From positions 620,001-684,000 of the forward strand of contig NZ_CP090439.1 in NCBI RefSeq assembly GCF_021441885.1: DNA of 64,000 nt, written 5' to 3'. A program made the translations under genes and the position numbers. The stretch comes from Vibrio maritimus. Lineage in GTDB: Bacteria > Pseudomonadota > Gammaproteobacteria > Enterobacterales > Vibrionaceae. This document shows, piece by piece, positions 61,706 through 64,000 of this stretch (position 1 is its first letter; each line of letters opens with the position of its first letter). Below the pieces are notes generated by a model. It did no database searches, was not told where the DNA came from, and saw nothing but the letters and a program-made list of their open reading frames with translations.

Positions 61706-62671
61706 ATGTCATTACTTAAAAAATTCGTAGTGTTGCCAGTGATGGCAGCAGTATTGACATCACCGCTCACACTAGCAAAAGATATTGACTACCCAACTAA
61801 ACGCCTCAACTACACCATAGCGTTTGGTCCCGGTGGCGGTAACGATTTGATGTCGCGAACTGTTGTCGACATCCTGAAAAAATACAAACTTTACGACCGA
61901 AACATTCGTGTCGATAACCTCGCTGGCGGCAGTGGTGCAGTTGGTTTCAACCACGTCGCACAACAAGCGGGGAATCCATACCACCTGACCTCAACAAGTG
62001 GCAACTTCTTGGGTACACCATTGGTATCCAACACTGGCTGGACATATAAAGATTTCACGCCGATTGGTCTTTTAGCACAAGATGCGATGTTCATTGTTGT
62101 ACGCGCAGATTCACCCTATCAATCTGCAAAAGACTTTGTAGAACACGCTAAACAAAACCGCGTCACTATTGGTGGCACAGGCGCGGCTGGTCCAGAGCGC
62201 GTAGTGGCGAGCCTATTTGCTGAGTCTGCGGGATTCACCTATGACTATGTCCCTTCGCAAGATGGTGGCGGTATGGTGACTTCACTTACCTCGAAGAGCG
62301 TTGATGCCATTGTTGCCAACCCATCTGAAGTATCAGGTCAGATCAAAGCGGGAAACTTCCGCCCACTGGCGTATTCGGAAGCTCAACGTAGCACTATCTA
62401 CAAACAAGTTCCGACCTTTAAAGAGCAAGGCTACGATTTCGCATTCTCGCTACCGCGCGGCGTTGTGATGCCAAAAGACGTCGACAAAGATGTTCAGCAA
62501 TGGTGGGTTGAAACCCTACAACGCGTTGTCGATACCCCTGAATGGAAAGAGTATCTAGAAACAAACAGCCTATCTGGCAATACGGTATGGGGAGATGATT
62601 TTGCTAAAAATCTTGCCGCCACTAATGCCGATTTCGAACGTGTACTAACACAGATTGGTGCGATTAAGTAA
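61706..62671 (+). CDS. TctC-type periplasmic binding protein of a tripartite tricarboxylate transporter
   Basis: A 321-residue extracytoplasmic receptor (Bug family) with signal peptide cut after TLA, YTIAFGPGGGNDLMSRTV and GGTGAAGPERVVASLF typical of TctC proteins. It binds a carboxylate for the TctAB membrane units. Confidence 0.9.
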   Translation: MSLLKKFVVLPVMAAVLTSPLTLAKDIDYPTKRLNYTIAFGPGGGNDLMSRTVVDILKKYKLYDRNIRVDNLAGGSGAVGFNHVAQQAGNPYHLTSTSGNFLGTPLVSNTGWTYKDFTPIGLLAQDAMFIVVRADSPYQSAKDFVEHAKQNRVTIGGTGAAGPERVVASLFAESAGFTYDYVPSQDGGGMVTSLTSKSVDAIVANPSEVSGQIKAGNFRPLAYSEAQRSTIYKQVPTFKEQGYDFAFSLPRGVVMPKDVDKDVQQWWVETLQRVVDTPEWKEYLETNSLSGNTVWGDDFAKNLAATNADFERVLTQIGAIK

Positions 62672-62681
62672 AGCAAGTGAT

Positions 62682-62712
62682 AAAGAGCGGCTGCCCTGCG
62701 GCCGCTCTTTTA
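62682..62712 (+). terminator. Hairpin between tctC and tctB genes
   Basis: AAAGAGCGGC (62682-62691) with GCCGCTCTTT (62701-62710) and a short T run before the TctB ribosome site. Probably a partial terminator that keeps binding-protein levels above membrane units. Confidence 0.75.
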
Positions 62713-62722
62713 AGGAGTTCTC

Positions 62723-63193
62723 ATGCGATTTTGGTTTTCGGTCAGCACCTTTGTATCTTCATTGGCGTTCATGGTTTATGGCCTAATGACCCTCGACCTT
62801 TATGACATCAATGACCGCCCTGGTCCTGGGTACTTTCCCTTGATCATCGGGCTCGGTCTTGTCGTTACAACCGCGCTAAATGTCTACAAAGACTTCCAAC
62901 AACTTCGTCTGAACAAGGATTCAACCCTGACTCAAGAAGGGAGCGAAGCACATTACAAACAAGACACTATCGCGGTAACCGGGTGCATCACATTACTGAT
63001 CTTTAGCCTAAGTACCTTAGGTGCTGTCGTTTCTATGATGCTGTTTTGCCTAGCGTTTCTAGCCTACTTCAATCGTGGAAAATGGGTTCAAAACGTCGTC
63101 TATTCCATTGCGTTTCCCATGGCGGTCTTCGTGCTGTTTGAGGTTTGGCTTCAAGCCGGACTTCCAGACGGAATTTTAAGCGTGCTTTACTAA
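62723..63193 (+). CDS. TctB-type small membrane subunit
   Basis: A 156-residue protein with four membrane segments, from FWFSVSTFVSSLAFMVYGLM to VVYSIAFPMAVFVLFEVWL, and the RPGPGYFPLIIGLGLV pattern of TctB. Start ATG 62723 after AAGGAG. Confidence 0.87.
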   Translation: MRFWFSVSTFVSSLAFMVYGLMTLDLYDINDRPGPGYFPLIIGLGLVVTTALNVYKDFQQLRLNKDSTLTQEGSEAHYKQDTIAVTGCITLLIFSLSTLGAVVSMMLFCLAFLAYFNRGKWVQNVVYSIAFPMAVFVLFEVWLQAGLPDGILSVLY

Positions 63194-63212
63194 CAGATAG
63201 GAATGTTACGTT

Positions 63213-64000
63213 ATGTTTTTTATGGAAATTTTTGAGCACCTGTTATTTGGCCTATCCGTTGCGATGACGCCAACCAATGTGCTGTTCCTTCTTATCGGTG
63301 CGCTGGTTGGCATGATCGTTGGTCTGTTTCCTGGCTTTGGTCCTGCTGCAGGCATCGCTATCTTAATACCAATGACGTTTGGTCTGGCGCCAACAACCGC
63401 CATCATCATGCTTTCGGGTATCTACTATGGTTCAATGTACGGCGGTACCATCACCTCGATATTGATTAATACCCCAGGAGAATCAGCCACAGTCGCCTCC
63501 ACGCTTGATGGTTACCCTATGGCGCAAAACGGTAGAGCAGGTCCTGCGCTCGTTATGCAGGCAGTGGCCTCTTTCGTTGGCGGCACATTGGGTGTAATCC
63601 TAATCTGTGGTTTTGCACCTATACTGGCAAGCTTTGCCTCTTCATTCGGACCATCAGAGTACTTCCTCATCATTATGCTTGGGCTATTACTGCTGACCAC
63701 TATGATGGGTGACAATCGACTAAACGGCATTATCTCCGCTCTATTTGGCTTTGCTATCGCCATGGTAGGCGTCGATTCAGTGAGTGGTGCTCAGCGCTAC
63801 ACATTTGGATCTCCTGAACTTATTGGCGGTATTTACTTTGTTCCTGTCGCCATCGGTCTGTTCGGTATTGGAGAGCTACTGTATTGCATCTATACCGGTC
63901 AACATAAACGCCAAAATGAACGCGTTCAATTTAGCTTCCGTTCACGAGATTTCTGGCCAACGACTAAAGATTTCATCACTTCACGTCTTACTTTCTTACG
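63213..64000 (+). CDS. TctA-type large membrane subunit (runs off right edge)
   Basis: At least 262 codons of a polytopic protein: ALVGMIVGLFPGFGPAAGIAIL, YYGSMYGGTITSILINTPGES and FGIGELLY are characteristic of TctA. ATG 63213 follows AGGAA by ten bases. With TctC and TctB it forms a sodium- or proton-driven tricarboxylate-type importer. Confidence 0.9.
   Translation, partial: MFFMEIFEHLLFGLSVAMTPTNVLFLLIGALVGMIVGLFPGFGPAAGIAILIPMTFGLAPTTAIIMLSGIYYGSMYGGTITSILINTPGESATVASTLDGYPMAQNGRAGPALVMQAVASFVGGTLGVILICGFAPILASFASSFGPSEYFLIIMLGLLLLTTMMGDNRLNGIISALFGFAIAMVGVDSVSGAQRYTFGSPELIGGIYFVPVAIGLFGIGELLYCIYTGQHKRQNERVQFSFRSRDFWPTTKDFITSRLTFL

Noticed and set aside
1..64000. tRNA, rRNA, CRISPR arrays, prophage or toxin-antitoxin genes
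   Set aside because: Reading both strands found no regularly spaced repeats, tRNA-like cloverleaf or phage/transposase motifs; weak RNAs could still be missed without a search tool.

Overview
The window looks like chromosomal DNA of a marine gammaproteobacterium, most likely a Vibrio. Pointers are an alginate-catabolic cluster of the Vibrio type, an IutA/aerobactin locus, a chromosomal Qnr pentapeptide gene close to the QnrVC/QnrS group, the divergent malT and malPQ arrangement, and a lipase plus foldase pair. This assignment rests on family recognition from memory, not on a search. No rRNA, tRNA, CRISPR array, insertion sequence or phage gene was seen. Two genes run off the edges: a PL17 alginate lyase on the left and tctA on the right.

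Layout. (a) 1-6.4 kb, alginate/uronate catabolism: a PL17 oligoalginate lyase without a signal peptide (minus), kdgF-kdgK-eda, a sodium/solute symporter and the regulator kdgR. Three of these transcription units share a TTGTATTACAA-type operator. (b) 6.4-17.7 kb, a rearranged aerobactin-type siderophore locus. The minus-strand operon holds an MFS exporter, iutA, a nitroreductase, an iucA-iucB fusion and iucD; iucC and an S66/MccF-like peptidase diverge from it across a strong Fur box. (c) 17.7-22.2 kb: small lipoprotein, Old Yellow Enzyme with a LysR regulator, a MAPEG protein translationally coupled to a coiled-coil membrane protein, and a secreted orphan. (d) 22.2-32.7 kb, maltodextrin/glycogen: malP-malQ and glgB (minus), divergent from malT. 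(e) 32.8-34 kb: lipoprotein and chromosomal qnr. (f) 34.3-37.9 kb: phosphonate/phosphite-type ABC transporter phnC-phnD-phnE-phnE without catabolic genes. (g) 38.2-39.8 kb: marR plus Bcr/CflA-type exporter. (h) 39.9-43.8 kb: sucrose use, cscR convergent to cscB-cscA. (i) 44-53 kb: mixed housekeeping and redox genes (FMN reductase, msrA, enoyl-CoA hydratase, two LysR regulators, hpt, an NmrA-like protein, a hydratase) and a second, orphan copy of the alginate-type symporter. (j) 53-58.5 kb, secreted lipolytic enzymes: lipase with its foldase, then a sphingomyelinase-type phosphodiesterase followed by a second lipase-foldase-like gene overlapping it by 4 bases, then a short leader ORF and a methyltransferase. 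(k) 58.6-64 kb: a GntR regulator with two winged helices, divergent from a racemase-family gene, an isopropylmalate/tartrate-dehydrogenase-like gene and a TctCBA tripartite carboxylate transporter.

How the parts work together. Oligoalginate enters by the symporter, is cut to unsaturated uronate by the PL17 enzyme, linearised by KdgF and, after a reductase step not in the window, enters KdgK and Eda. The iron locus makes, exports and re-imports a citrate-hydroxamate siderophore under Fur control. The mal and csc loci feed glucans and sucrose to glycolysis. The most unusual arrangements are the sphingomyelinase with its own foldase-like partner, the IucA-IucB fusion, and the racemase/dehydrogenase/TTT cluster of unknown substrate.
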